A DNA stretch of 64,000 nucleotides from Cryptomeria japonica (GCF_030272615.1 NC_081409.1:873572626-873636625); one strand, 5' to 3'. Numbered from the stretch's first letter, positions 23,761 through 35,739 are shown. The notes: a model not told the origin generated them from the letters alone. Program-made: numbers and translations.

Positions 23761-23769
23761 AAGGTCGAA

Positions 23770-24083
23770 TCGGCAGTTCTATGATAAACATACGTTGTCG
23801 ATTGGATAAGTTGCTGGGAGGATACACTCAAATGGGTCCTCTAGGGAAGACTAGGAAAACAAATAGGGCTAGGATTGACAATTCTGTGATAGAACATACG
23901 TTGCCAATCAGGAAACTACTCAAGAGGATACACTCAAGAAGAGGCCCTAGGATAGGATAAATCGAGGCACTTTGTGATGAATAGGGAGTACCAAAGAAAT
24001 TGACAATTCTATGATAGAACATATGTTGTCAACTGGATTAGGCTGAAATTGACAATTCTATGATAGAACATACATTGTCAATT
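23770..24083. repeat. Four copies of a hairpin-forming unit
   Basis: Units at about 23770, 23874, 24000 and 24047. The last has perfect 10-base arms, AATTGACAAT (24047-24056) and ATTGTCAATT (24074-24083). Between them, overlapping the first arm, is an inner palindrome TTCTATGATAGAA. Unit 3 keeps most of the pairing; units 1 and 2 are weaker. The first two are about 100 apart and the last two 48 apart. Confidence 0.8.
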
Positions 24084-24119
24084 GGATAAGCTACTCAAGT
24101 ATGTGCCCTAAAAGATAGG

Positions 24120-24470
24120 ATAAAAGTAGCACTTTGTGATTAATAGGGAGTACTACTAGGATAGAGTGTCATATGATAGATATAAGCACTAGGATAAAAA
24201 GAAGCACTTTGTGATGAACATGGAGTACCACTAGGATTAGAGTGCCATATGATAGATATAAGCACTAGGATAAAAAGAAGCACTTTGTGATGAACAAGGA
24301 GTACCACTAGGATTGAGTGCCATATGATAGATATAAGCACTAGGATAAAAACATAGCACTTTGTGATGAACAGGGAGTACTACTAGGATTGAGTGCCATA
24401 TGATAGATATAAACACTAGGATAAAAAAGAAACACTTTGTGATGAACAGGGAGTACCACTAGGAATGACA
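24120..24470. repeat. Tandem repeat array, ~76-bp unit, nearly five copies
   Basis: Each unit holds GCACTTTGTGATGAACAGGG, then GTACCACTAGGATTGAGTGC, then ATGATAGATATAAGCACTAG. The array ends inside the start of the PMD frame; ATG 24465 lies in the last, partial unit (ACTAGGAATGACACAGG). Confidence 0.88.
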
Positions 24471-26010
24471 CAGGTGATTTGCTTGACTATAGGAGGAATT
24501 ACCTATGCTGGAGTCATCGGAGAGATTCCCTTAGACTCAGAGTTTACAACCAAAGCTGCATTTGAGGATAGAGTAGTGGTTGAGGTCATGGGACTGCGAT
24601 ATATTATGTATGTGCCCGAGTTTTGGGCAAAAATGGGATTGCTGACTACATTAGCTGAGAGGTGGCACTCAGAGACATGTACATTTTATTTGCCGATGGG
24701 TGAGATGACAGTCACCTTAGAGGATGTATATAGGATACTGCAGATATCGATCGATGGGGAGTTGGTTCCTTACAATCAAGACGGAGATAGGGATGCACTA
24801 AGATGAGTGTTTCAAGACCCAAGATTGGAGATGAGGGCTTGACATCTGGCTTTGGACACCATGACAGTGACAAGATTGGCACTACCAGTAGTGCTGGAAG
24901 GAGTTATCAGTGGGTTCTTATGTTTAGATAGGGTGACACAAGGGTTGACAGTGGGATGGGGGAGGACACTGGAGACATTGGTGACTGAGCACACCAAGTT
25001 TGCATGGGATCCGTGTTTGCTGGCACACTTGTATTATGAGTTGCATCAGTTTGTGTATCATGGATCAACAGTATTAGGATGCAGAGTGACCTTGTTGCAG
25101 GTATGGGCTTATGAGCATCTGTCATTGACATGACCAATACACTTTAGAGGCAGGGTACATGGAAGCAGTTATGTAAACCTGTATGATATGATTATGTCAC
25201 AACCACGGATTGGGAGACTGGAGTATTGGCACAAGGTTATTGATGAGATAGATAGTGTGGTATGGAGGTCGTACTTAGACTGTGAGGAGTGGGAGGATGA
25301 TGCAGTGGGGCTTCCATATGTATTCTAGAGTAGGTATCTGATCTGTCAGACACCATATAATATTGAGCGATAGTTGATTAATAGGGTATGTAAATGTTCG
25401 ACAGGATACATCAGATGCCAGGGGGTTGGGGATGTATGCACAGACCGTGAGGGATTAGGTGCATTTGGGGCCATTATTTTCTTATGATCAAGCTATGACA
25501 CAACTGCTAGAGATGGTTCCCATGCCTTGGGATATATGGGTAGATGTAGCGGATGCAGGGATGGATGCAGAGTATACTGTGTATTGCGTAGAGAATCCAT
25601 TTCCATGACTGAAAGATCCAGGGGAGCCGATAGAGGGAGATAGTGGAGGTGATGGAGATGATGGTGAAGATAGTGGAGGTAGAGGTTGATGGCGGAGGCG
25701 GGGCGCAGTGGTAGAAAGGAGAGCTGCGCAGAGGAGAGATAGGAACAAGTAGTTAGGCATAGGGGTGGATTGTCATTACAGGTGCCACTAGCATAGGTTC
25801 CTAGATAGGTATAGGGATGGGGACAAGGATAGGAGTAGCCATAGGGATAGGCTAAGGGGAGAGAGGAGGATGAGCTACTATCCTTGAGGGAGATCTACCA
25901 GGGACAGGCAGATGAGATCCAGGATCTGGAGAGGGATATAGCTAAGCTTAGGAGATAGCTGAGGGGCACTGAGAGGGAGAGATTAGGTGATTCGACGCTA
26001 AATAGAGGCT
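24465..26010 (+). pseudogene. Plant mobile domain (PMD) gene in element D (broken)
   Basis: The first open piece (24465-24806, 113 codons) has the PMD core: LRYIMYVPEFWAKMGLL, then LAERWHSETCTFYLPMGE and MTVTLEDVYRILQI, then a GELVPYNQD end. A TGA then breaks it, and the reading continues at 24852-25133 (GWGRTLETLVTEHTKF, LLQVWAYEHLSLT) and, through stops, past 25250 (RSYLDCEEWEDDA). The C-terminal part is Gly/Asp/Glu-rich (25610-25680), followed by a short coiled-coil piece (about 25870-25970). PMD proteins (MAIN/MAIL1 in Arabidopsis) are nuclear and linked to transposon silencing and growth; TE-borne copies are known. Here the gene is antisense to its host element. Likely inactive. Confidence 0.82.
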
Positions 26011-26062
26011 GAGATAACACTAAGGGTAGGGAGGAAGGTAGCAAAGGACACATGAGCCAGAT

Positions 26063-26507
26063 GATGGTCTTGAAAAGAACTCAAAGGGGTGGTAAATCAG
26101 TGACACCAAAACAAGCACAACTTTAAACACTAACTGACAGATGAACTTAACTAAGAATTTGAACAAAATACATGCTATCCAAAATGAAATAACAACATCC
26201 ACATAAAGTAGAAAATCCACCATAAAACATGTTTATACGTGAAAAACCCAAATAGGTAAAAACCATGGTGAGATGGAACTCACAAGATAACTATCTGCAG
26301 TAATAGAAAACTAACCAGTCAAGGTCTTACAAAGTTCTCTGCTAGGAGTGAATCTTGTTAGAGATCTCAAGCTTGATTAGAAGCTTATACCTTGTTAAGA
26401 GTACTACTCTCTTAAGAGTAACCTTGCTCAAGGATTTTAGAATCCAAACTAATGGATCACTTTGTTAGAGGATTTGTACAATGAAGCTTGTTAGAGCTTA
26501 CCTGGTA
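26063..26507 (-). repeat. Copia-type LTR fragment left of element E
   Basis: Starts TGATGGTCTTGAAAAGAAC and carries AAAGGGGTGGTAAATCAG and GTAAAAACCATGGTGAG, the usual LTR blocks. Ends where E starts. It may continue at 31651, but E lacks a clear target duplication, so continuity is not proven. It does not match the LTR start at 63632. Confidence 0.55.
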
Positions 26508-28033
26508 TGTTAATAAGATGAGAGGGGGGGTGAATCATAAAAAATCACTTTGCAATATATTTATCAGATTCAACTTCGGTAGCCTTTACTGCTATGCAAC
26601 TATGATTGTAAATCATTCAAAACTCATAAATAGATACACTTAAAACATCATAATAGATTTAACACCATATTTAACGTGGAAACCCAAATAGGGAAAAACC
26701 ATTGTGGGATTTTGGACCCACTAAGAAATATACCCTTCTAGAGTATGTTTGGTTAAAATCCAATCCTGTTATAGATTACATAAACACATTGCTAGATGTG
26801 ACCCGGTTAAGGGATTTCCCTCAGACTTGTTAGAGTCTTGCACTTTGTTAGAAGTGACCTTGTCAAAGGATTTCAAACACTCATTCAGAATGTTACCTTG
26901 CTAGAGGATTTACAAATAAGACTGTTAGGTCCACTTGGTTAAGAGATTTCCTATCACTTACAAAATAAATAACAGTATAAAATATGTATCTGTAACTTCA
27001 CATCTGAAATGCTAAAGCAGATTCTATGTGCTCAATGTACTCAAGATAATCTTATCATAAGACTTATCATGCTTCTTGCTGGGCTTCTCAATCTGTTCTT
27101 TAATCAGATATTCAATCTTCTGTGCTCGGTGATCACTATTGTAGTATCACTATTCTTCTATTTTCCCGCATTCATTGTTCATCAACAATTTCTTGTTTAT
27201 AAACAATTCCTAACCACTTAATCTCCTTGATCAAATTTTCCATGATCAATCTTAGCCATCAGATCTTAAAAATTGACTAGGTTCATTGTATCTTTCAATC
27301 TGAAAATGTTTTATCTTGCCTTGGAACTTGTATTCCTTCCTTGGAACTTGTGCTAGGTTATGATCATTCAATCTAGATTGTAGATCTAATTCTTGTATTT
27401 TCATTGTCGTAGATCCTTAACAAACTTCTTGCACAATATATCAATGATCTATACATCTCCAGCTCATTGGCATCTTTCATTTAATAATGCTTTTATCCAT
27501 CCAATGCATTCTATTAATACTCGGTTGTTACTTGGTAAATACTGAACCTTACTCGGTAGATTTTCTACCTTCTTTAACCGATAGTGATAACCTTAGGGTT
27601 TACCGACTAGCATCTTGCTCGGTAACATAGAATAGTATCAAACCTTAACTAATTCTATAGCTTGAAATCTTTTCTCCTTCTTGTTCAGTCTTTGAATACT
27701 CATATATAGGATATCAAAATAATCAAAACAACAAGATCTCATCATTGTCTATCTCGGTAATAGTTTCCCATTGAATAACTTATTACTCCCCTTCATTTTC
27801 ATTCTTTCTATGTCACTTACCGATATATTTATACTCATCAAAATATACTCATTAAGATATGGCAACATCATACTAAATCAGAAAATCAATTGCAAACATC
27901 AATGACAAAATAATATTATTAAGATAGTAATCATCCTTTCTCAGTTATATCCATAATCTTCAACAACCTTCTCAATATCCTCATACCAACAAACTTACTA
28001 GAATGCCAACAATCTCCTTGTGAAATACTAACA
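26508..28033 (-). repeat. 3' LTR of copia E
   Basis: Near-identical to 30125-31650. Contains GAGAGGGGGGGTGAATCA, TTTAACGTGGAAACCC and GGGAAAAACCATTGTGGG. Short open frame 27009-27221 is part of the LTR and not a gene. Confidence 0.93.
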
Positions 28034-28235
28034 ATCTCCCCCTTTGGCATTGATGGCAAAACCAACTTTAATGGCAATACCAACTTGATTTTATTTCAAT
28101 TGATTCGGATTCGGATTGCTATTAAACTTCTCCTATTGTTTTCCTTGAATTCTCCCCCGGTCATTAGTCTTTACCCATCTTCACCTATTAATATTTACTA
28201 ATTTGTCTTCTCCCCCTTTGACAACAATGCCAAAA
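28034..28235 (-). other. Double polypurine block of copia E
   Basis: 28034-28060 reads ATCTCCCCCTTTGGCATTG on the plus strand, next to the LTR. A second CTCCCCCTTTGACAACAATG lies at about 28210-28229. Confidence 0.75.
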
Positions 28236-28443
28236 AGTAAAACTAATTCATGATTCCTTCCGCTGTGAAGTAATTTCCTTGCTCAAAATACAAATGTATC
28301 ATCTCAGTCTTGGTCAGAGCAACTTGTCTTCAATCACTGTTTCCTGTACAACTTTAGGTAACCTCCTAAAGTGTGTAAATTAGCATCAACTCATAAATAG
28401 TTATCTTGTAGATTCATAGAATTGATGCATTCACCAAACTCTG

Positions 28444-29338
28444 TCAGTGAGTGCTAGATAGGGGTAGGACCCCTAACTTACTTCTGAGATACTCAAAGGT
28501 GTCCCTTGGTAGTGGCTTTGTGAAAATGTCTGCTATTTGTTCCTTTGAGCTAATATATTCCAGCACAACTTTCTTCTCTTGAACTTCTTCTCTGAGATAA
28601 TGATACTTTATAGAGATGTGCTTTGTCTTAGAATGCATTACTGGATTCTTTGAAATGTTAATGGCACTAGTATTATCTCAGAATATAGTTACTGGCTCGG
28701 TAACTGTCTCATTCATTTCTTCCAACAGTTGTTTGATCCATGCAATATTGGTACAATTTCAATGCTACAGTGACATATTCAGCTTCAGCTGTTGACTGTG
28801 AAATGCATCCTTGTTTCTTGCTAAGCCAACTTACTAGTCTATTTCCCAAAAAGAAAGCTCCACCGCTTGTGCTTTTCCTATCATCAATGTTTCCTGCCCA
28901 ATCAGCATTAGTGTAGACTTTTAAGTCAAAATTATTCCTCTTTTTATACACTAAACCATAATCTTCAATGCCTCTTAAGTATCTAAAAATTCTCTTGATT
29001 GTTGTCATATGGTTTTCTTTGGGATCTGCAGAAAATCTTTCAACTATACCTACTGCATGTGCTATATCCGGCTTGCTGTGAACCACATATTGCAACTTTC
29101 CAATCATAAATCGGTAAAGTGTCTCATCAATAGATGCAGATTCATCATTCTTTGATAGTTTACAATTGGTAGTCACAGGAGTACTTATAGGTTTAGAATC
29201 CTCCATTCCAAATTTCTTCAAGATTTCCTTTATATACTTGGATTGAGTAATGAAAATCTCATTTTTCATTTGCAGTATCTGTAAACCTATAAAATACTTT
29301 ATTTCACCAATTAATGACATCTCAAATTCTTTGCACAT
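28444..29338 (-). pseudogene. Copia E RNase H and RT C-terminus (frameshifted)
   Basis: The 209-codon piece 28709-29338 runs through RT thumb text (LIGEIKYFIGLQI, YIKEILKKFGMEDSKP), the RNase H approach (KRIFRYLRGIEDYG), and the RNase H core YTNADWAGNIDDRKSTSGG with SKKQGCISQSTAEAEY. After a stop the tail resumes at 28444-28638 with KTKHISIKYHYLREEV and IFTKPLPRDTFEYLRSKLG. The canonical YxDxDWAG reads NADWAG, so the first acidic residue is changed. It is the best-preserved pol piece in the window apart from G. Confidence 0.9.
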
Positions 29339-30060
29339 TTCATTTCCAAAGTTCTTGCATAAAGAGTCATTTCCACAAAAATAATATCATTAACAAATAT
29401 GGCTGAAAGCAGTATTCCATTGTCTTCATCATTCTTCATATACATGTTACTATTTTTACTTGTCCTTATAAATCCAATCTTGATTAAGTAAGAGTGCAGT
29501 CTTTCATACCATGCTCTAGGTGCTTGCTTTAGACCATATAATGCTTTGTTCAACTTACATACCTGATCTTTATTCATGTCTTCAATAAATCCTTCAAGTT
29601 GTTCAATATAAACTTCTTCTTCTAGTATACCATTTAAAAATACAGATTTAACATCCATTTGATATACCTTGAAATTTTTGTAAGCAACATATGCCAACAA
29701 TGTTCTCACTCCTTCAAGTCTTGCCACAGGTCCAAAAGTCTAACCATAATCTATTCCTCCTTCTTGAGCATAACCTTTGCAAACTAGTCTTGCTTTATTC
29801 CGAATGACCTCTCCTTTTTCATTTAGCTTGTTTCTGAAAATCCACTTTGTACCGATCACATTTTTCTCTTTTGGTCTTGGGATCAATGTCCATGTTTCAT
29901 TCTTCTTGATTTTTTCAATCTCTTCTATCATAGCATTTACCCAATCTTCATTACTAAATACCTCTTTTACTATTCTCGGTTCAAATTTAGATATCAGACA
30001 TGTGTTTTGTCTCAGTTTGTTCCTCGTCATCACTGGATCATCCTTATCTCCTATAATTTG
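29311..30060 (-). pseudogene. Copia E reverse transcriptase, N-terminal half (frameshifted)
   Basis: 30033-29740 reads from FEPRIVKEVFSNEDWVNAM through NETWTLIPRPKEKNVIGTKW to KGYAQEGGIDYG. After a stop, 29727-29311 gives YQMDVKSVFLNGILEEEVYI, NKALYGLKQAPRAWY and FVNDIIFVE. The catalytic YVDD box is FVND, losing the first D. The text stops abruptly near 30060 and joins 60-odd bases next to the primer site, the deletion scar that removed gag and integrase. Two frame breaks. Confidence 0.9.
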
Positions 30061-30109
30061 ACTTGATGCATGATTTCTTTTGACATACTTGGCTAATAAA
30101 GGCTAGGTA

Positions 30110-30123
30110 GGCTCTGATAACCA
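30110..30123 (-). other. Primer binding site of copia E
   Basis: Minus strand TGGTTATCAGAGCC follows the LTR end TTAACA. It is the initiator tRNA-Met type with one inserted T. Confidence 0.8.
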
Positions 30124-30124
30124 T

Positions 30125-31650
30125 TGTTAATAAGATGAGAGGGGGGGTGAATCATAAAAAAACACTTTGCAATATATTTATCAGATTCAACTTCGGTAGC
30201 CTTTACTGCTATGCAACTATGACTATAAATCATTCAAAACTCATAAATAGATACACTTAAAACATCATAACACATTTAACACCAGATTTAACGTGGAAAC
30301 CCAAATAGGGAAAAACCATTGTGGGATTTCGAACCCACTAGGAAATATACCCTTCTAGAGTATGCTTGGTTAAAAGCCAATCCTATTACAAATTACATAA
30401 ACACATTGCTAGATGTGACCCGGTTAAGGGATTTCCCTCAGACTTGTTAGAGTCTTGCACTTTGTTAGAAGTGACCTTGTCAAAGGATTTCAAACACTCA
30501 TTCAGAATGTTACCTTGCTAGAGGATTTACAAGTAAGACTGTTAGGTACACTAGGTTAAGAGATTTCCTGTCACTTACAAAATAAATAACAGTATAAAAT
30601 ATATATCTGCAACTTCACATCTAAAATGCTAAAGTAGATTCTATGTGCTCAATGTACTCAAGATAATCTTATCATCAGAATTATCTTGCTCTTGCTGGGC
30701 TTCTCAATCTATTCTTTAATCAGATATTCAATCTTATGTGCTCAGTGATCACTGTTGTAGTATCAATTTTCTTCTATTTGCCCACATTCATTGTTCATCA
30801 ACAATTTCTTATTTATAAAATATTCCTAACTGCTTAATCTCCTTGATCACATTTCCCATGATCAATCTTAGCCATCAGATCTTAAAACTTGACTAGGTTC
30901 ATTATATCTTTTGACCTAAAAATGTTTTATCTCACCTTGGAACTTGTATTCCTTCCTTAGAACTTGTGCTAGGTTATGACCATTCAATCTACGTTGTAGA
31001 TCTAATTCCTGTATTTTCGTTGTCGCAGATCTGTAATAAACTTCTTGCACGATATATCAATCATCTATACATCTCCATCTCATTGGCATCTTTCATTTAA
31101 TAATGCTTTTATCCATCCAATACATTCTGTTAATACTCAATTTTTACTCGGTAAATACTGAACCTTACTCGGTAGATATTCTACCTTCTTTAACTGATAG
31201 TGATAACCTTAGGGTTTACCGACTAGCATCTTGCTCGGTAATAGAAAATAGTATGAAACCTTAACTAATTCTATAGCTTGAAATCTTTTCTCCTTCTTGT
31301 TCAGTCTTCGAATACTCATATATAGGATATCAAAACAATCAAAACAACAAGATCTCATCATTGTCTAACTTGGTAATAGTTGCCCATTGAATAACTTTTT
31401 GCTCCCCTTCATTTTCATTCTTTCTGTGTCACTTACTGACATCTTTATACTCATCCAAATATACTCATTAAGATATGGCAACATCATACTAAATCAGAAA
31501 ATCAATTGCTTGACATCAATGACAAAATAATATTATTAAGACAGTAATCATCCTTTCTCAGTTATATCCATAATCTTCAACAACCTTCTCAATATCCTCA
31601 TACCAACAAACTTATTGGAATGCCAACAATCTCCTTGTGAAATGCTAACA
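30125..31650 (-). repeat. 5' LTR of copia E
   Basis: Partner of 26508-28033, same length. Scattered substitutions and no large indels by eye, so the pair is moderately young. Confidence 0.93.
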
Positions 31651-31950
31651 CCAGTTAGGGGATTTGATTTTGTTGTAATTATTAGAAAACAACAAGAAAG
31701 ATTTGATCTATTCTGAGTAGCACAAGACTTGCTTGATCAGATCATTCTAAGTACATTCAACACTGCTCTCCATTTAAACACTTATTGCTCTTCAGCAAAA
31801 GATTTCACTCTTTATGCATATCAGTATTCACATAGATCACCTCTTCTAGATCAGTTATCTCTTCATCGTTAAAATGATTCACTAAGATGTCTTTAAATAG
31901 ACATACATAACTTATGGCAGCCATAGAAACACAATTTCCTAGGTTCAATG
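31651..31950 (-). repeat. LTR fragment of element H, left of F
   Basis: About 300 bases between E and F. The F target duplication shows it was joined to 58673 before F inserted. Probably the middle of the 3' LTR of element H. Confidence 0.6.
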
Positions 31951-32774
31951 TGTTAGGATTAATGATAGTCCCAAAGATACTAAGAGGGGGGTGAATCAGT
32001 ATCTAACTGGTTAACATAATATTTAACCTTATTAAGTATTTTGCATTCCAAAATAGTGTACCGGTAAATAAGAATTAATGCAATAAACAGGAACAACAAA
32101 GACAACATAGAAAACACAGCATAACACAAGATGTTTAATGAGGAAACTCGGTGTGGGAAAAACCTCGGTGGGATTTGTGATCCACAATATTCACTCATTG
32201 GCCAATGAATAAATATTACTTAGAATGAGGGGCCTACACATGCAGGAAGGCCAACTGCCTAGAGCTCACTGCTCAATTTACAAGATAGAAGTCTCATTGA
32301 CATACAAAATGGATTATCAAAATCCAATACAATGTACTACTTCAAATCAACATCAACTATGCCAGGTTCAGTACCGGTTTAAGCTCATTCTATAACCAAA
32401 AGCTTCGTTGTCAACTTATATCTCCTTATACAAAATTATCATTCATTCATGCTATCCTTCTCCTGTATTTCTTTCTTACCACACAAAATGACCTATAAGA
32501 TCTCATACATATATATGAGTCTTTTACAATATGCCATGTTAGCTTTACAAAATATAATTACATTAAATACAATAAACAAAAGGTTATTCCCTGTCGGCTG
32601 GAGTGTCGGTATGCATTGTAGACACTATCGGTGAAGTGTTTGTTGGTGTATGTAGATGTCTATGCTGGTGTTGGTGCCTGCTGGTGGATTTATGAGATGA
32701 ATGTTGGGTGGTTTCCAAAAGGTTGCCATCAATGACAACACCATCATTTCTCATTAGAGTGTAGAATGCCAACA
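31951..32774 (-). repeat. 3' LTR of element F
   Basis: Starts TGTTAGGATT, ends GCCAACA. Contains CTAAGAGGGGGGTGAATC and GGGAAAAACCTCGGTGGG. Matches 37109-37723 and 58458-58667 almost base for base. Confidence 0.93.
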
Positions 32775-32944
32775 ATCTCCCCCTTTGGCATTGATGGCAA
32801 CACTCATGAGAAAAATCCAAAAATGTTCCAAAAAGTGAAGTCCAAAAATTTACCAAAAAGATGTGCTCCCCTTGAGAAGATGATATCCTTTGAATGGTCA
32901 TTTTTCTCTATCTACTACTCCCCCTTTGACATCAATGACAAAGG
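32775..32944 (-). other. Double polypurine block of element F
   Basis: 32775-32800 (ATCTCCCCCTTTGGCATTG on the plus strand) abuts the LTR; a second CTCCCCCTTTGACATCAATG lies at about 32919-32938. Confidence 0.78.
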
Positions 32945-32975
32945 TTGTCAAAAATTGTCAAATGATTGCAAAATT

Positions 32976-35739
32976 TCACCTTAAGGTTTGTAACCGGTTG
33001 GTTACAATCTGAAATATGTCTGCCCAAGCCAAGTTTAAACACTGCATGAATTTGTTGCTATCATTCATGGTTGCCTTAGTTTGTTGGATCGTGCTGGTGA
33101 GATAATGCATATGCTCCTTTGATGATCTTTCCCCTTGAATTAATGCCTTAGAGATCTCATTTCTCAGAGAGATAAGGTTATCCAATTTAGGACTAAGTTT
33201 ATGTTTAAGCTCTCTAGCATTTGCTTTGATCCTTGCTTTTTCCTTCTCAAACTTCTCCAAATTTTCTTCAAATCCTACTATTTCTTGCTCAATAACTAAT
33301 ATAGGTTTGGATGAACCAATAATGTTATCAGCTATATTATCTATCTCCTTCTGTACTCTATTTCTACTAGCAATGGTTTGGGTTTCTCAATGATTACCGA
33401 TTTCACTATCTCGGTATGTACCTGTGCCTCTGTCAGTTTCTATGTTGGTTTCTTTGTGTTCTCAGTTGTTGGTATCTCTATTTCTATAGGTTTCTCAGTG
33501 TCGGCATCTATACTACCAGTATTCATACTAGTGTCCAATGGTTTTTATGTTTGTAGTGTATGCTCTGTTTGGTCTGTTTGCATTTTGCCCTCAACATTCT
33601 CTGTCGGTTGCTCAACAATGTTTCCACTATCAGCAATATCATTATGTACCTATGTGTTGTCCTTAGTAGCTGGTGTATCATCAGTATGTACCAGTGCAGT
33701 CTCTAAGGGTGGTGGTAAGTTGTCAGTTATTTTGATATTTGGTATTCCACCAACTTTACCTTTCCCATTGTCCTTATCTTTTTGATATACCTTAAATGTT
33801 TTCTTCGACCTTTTCAATTCCTCTTGTTTTTCTTTTTCTACAAAAAAGATATCCCATTTATCAATTGTTTCCTCTGCAATTTCATTAACTCTACCAGCCA
33901 TTAAGCTCACTTGTCGATGACCGCTAGAAAAAACTGATCTATTGGCCTCACAAATTAAGTCATCAATTTCCTTTTTAGAGTTAATTGGATGTACAGCTAG
34001 AAGTTTTTCAACCTTAAGTTTCTTGTCCAACTCCATTAATGCAATCCTCTTTGCATCTAACCTTCTATATAGATCATTTGGTAAATCATCTACAACTTCA
34101 ATTAACACTTTCATGTATATGTCCAGATGTAGAATTATACAATTTTCAATACTTTCATTTTCTGAATCTGTGAATGTGTTATACAATTTTCTCACATTTG
34201 CCAATTTACTGTCATCAGTGATTTCATTCAGTAAATTATCCAATGGTGGTATAACCTATTTCTGTTTCTTCTTGGGTGTACGTTTCTTTTCTGGCTGCCT
34301 TACTACTTGTTGTTTCTTTCTCAAGGTTCTTGTTTTCTTGGGTGGAGGAGAGGGTATCGGTGAGGTTTTTCTCTTCCTATGAACTCTCTTTAATTCAACA
34401 AGTATCTCGCTATCAGATGATGTGCCAACCAGTGAAATGTGTGCCTCTAGTTGCATTCCTTCCAGTTCACTTTCCTTTATACCAATAAGGTTCATAACAT
34501 TTTCTTTTATTTCCTTTACCTATTTAGAAGCATCTCTTATATACTTTTCTCTTCTCTTCCTTTGTTTCTTTGTTTGTACACCACTCTCAATTGTTTCTAC
34601 ACTACCAAAAACTTCTTCTGATGGTTCTCTAGGTGCATCTAATAAAGCTTTTGCATAACTTTTAGCAATGTTTAGATCTACCTCATAACCCATTTCTATT
34701 ACCCATATAGTTCTAGGTAATACAACTTCTATCCATGTTTCATCTGTCTTAATTACAAAATAGATTTCCTTATCATATTTATCTACTACACTCTGTGATA
34801 GTCTCTCTCTGGTTTTCATTTTGCTTTGGAAAGCTTTGAAATATGTAGTTATGTTGTTTTCCTTGGCAGTACCCATGCCGGTGAAAGCTTCTTGCAACTA
34901 TTTGCCTATAGGTATGTCATATCCAAAGTCTTTCTGTCCAATACCGGGGATTTCCTTTGTGAAATACAACATACGGCATACTAAGAGATTGCCAAAATGA
35001 AACGTCCCTTTCTTATCACCTTTTATCTTCTTTAGGTTATCAACTAGTTCATCCTTTAGCCATTCACACACATCTATTTTTGCATTATTGTTTACCATTT
35101 AATAAGAACTATTAATGCAAAGACTAGGAATTGAATTAAGTCTGTTTGCATGTGTAGTCTTATAGCCTAAGATTATACTTATGAATCTCACATTAATGTC
35201 CTTGATGCCATTCACTCTCAGAGATCTACTATCAGATGTTGCTCTGGTTAAGGTCATGACTTTGTTATTAGGAAACTTCTTAGTTTTGTCAGTCTGCTGT
35301 CAGTTGAGGGTAAACCTGTCACTGCCCTAATTATTTGTCGGGTGAATTTGCAGACTGAATCTAACCAAAGAAATTCTCCATGCGCCCTACTTAGGACAGT
35401 TCTCATAACTTCCTCAAGAAATTCAGGGATGTTCAAGATTTTGAGAAAACCTAAAGTCTTAATAACCTTTTGCTTGGGTTTGACATTTCCATTTTCATCA
35501 CAAATTATGGTTTTAAACATCTTTAACACTTCCTTAGAACCTAATTCTTCAATATTGCAATGAATATATATCCTAGGGTCTTCAACATAAGCTACACCTT
35601 TAGGAATCTTTGAAAATGTGCCTATGGAATCATCTTGCTTAGCTATCTCCAGAATAATTTAAAATACGGGCCTAGGGCATTTTACATTTTCCACAATAGT
35701 AGGGTTTTCAATAAATTCGGGAGAAGAAGAGGAAGCCAT
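32976..35739 (-). pseudogene. Novel large ORF of element F (about 920 codons, broken)
   Basis: I do not recognise this protein. It starts at ATG 35739 (MASSSSPNF), close after the zinc knuckles. Open pieces: 35254-35529 (contains GEFLWLDSVCKFTRQIIRAV), 34898-35098 (CEWLKDELVDNLKKIKGDKK), 34520-34897, 34256-34495 (Lys/Arg/Pro-rich, possible nuclear signal), 33650-34243 (helical, charged) and 32976-33260 (coiled-coil-like, ending LAWADIFQIVTNRLQTLR). Stops and small shifts divide them, but one reading order links all. The related protein in H shares the ILGY/VIGY block, the SYA(K/N)(A/T)LL block, the basic middle and the helical end. A gag- or plant-transposon-associated domain is possible. No catalytic motif was seen. 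Confidence 0.75.

Larger units (their letters stand above)
22199..26062 (-). mobile_element. Element D: LTR element with antisense PMD gene (5' part missing)
   Basis: A minus-strand LTR element of which only the 3' side is left: 3' LTR (22199-23037), polypurine tract, repeat arrays (23560-24470) and a PMD gene on the opposite strand (24465-26010). It is cut near 26062, where a copia-type LTR fragment begins. Element T has the same order in mirror image. No protease, integrase or RT text was seen. The left edge (TGTCAGACC) is inferred from where copia C text stops. Confidence 0.72.
26508..31650 (-). mobile_element. Copia element E, internally deleted, equal LTRs
   Basis: Two LTRs of 1526 bp each (26508-28033 and 30125-31650) flank only 2091 bp of interior. 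Gag, protease and integrase are missing; RT and RNase H remain. LTR ends are TGTTAATAAG and GCTAACA. The flanks are TGGTA (left) and CCAGT (right), not a duplication, which may mean recombination between two elements or decay of the site. E depends on enzymes from elsewhere. Confidence 0.9.

Noticed and set aside
24120-24470. CRISPR-like array because of regular repeats
   Set aside because: The ~76-base units are contiguous tandem repeats with no unique spacers, in a plant genome.
33378-34658. Plus-strand open frames of 135 and 146 codons
   Set aside because: They lie opposite the longer F protein pieces, are Ser/Phe/Leu-rich complements of Lys/Glu codons, and have no domain.
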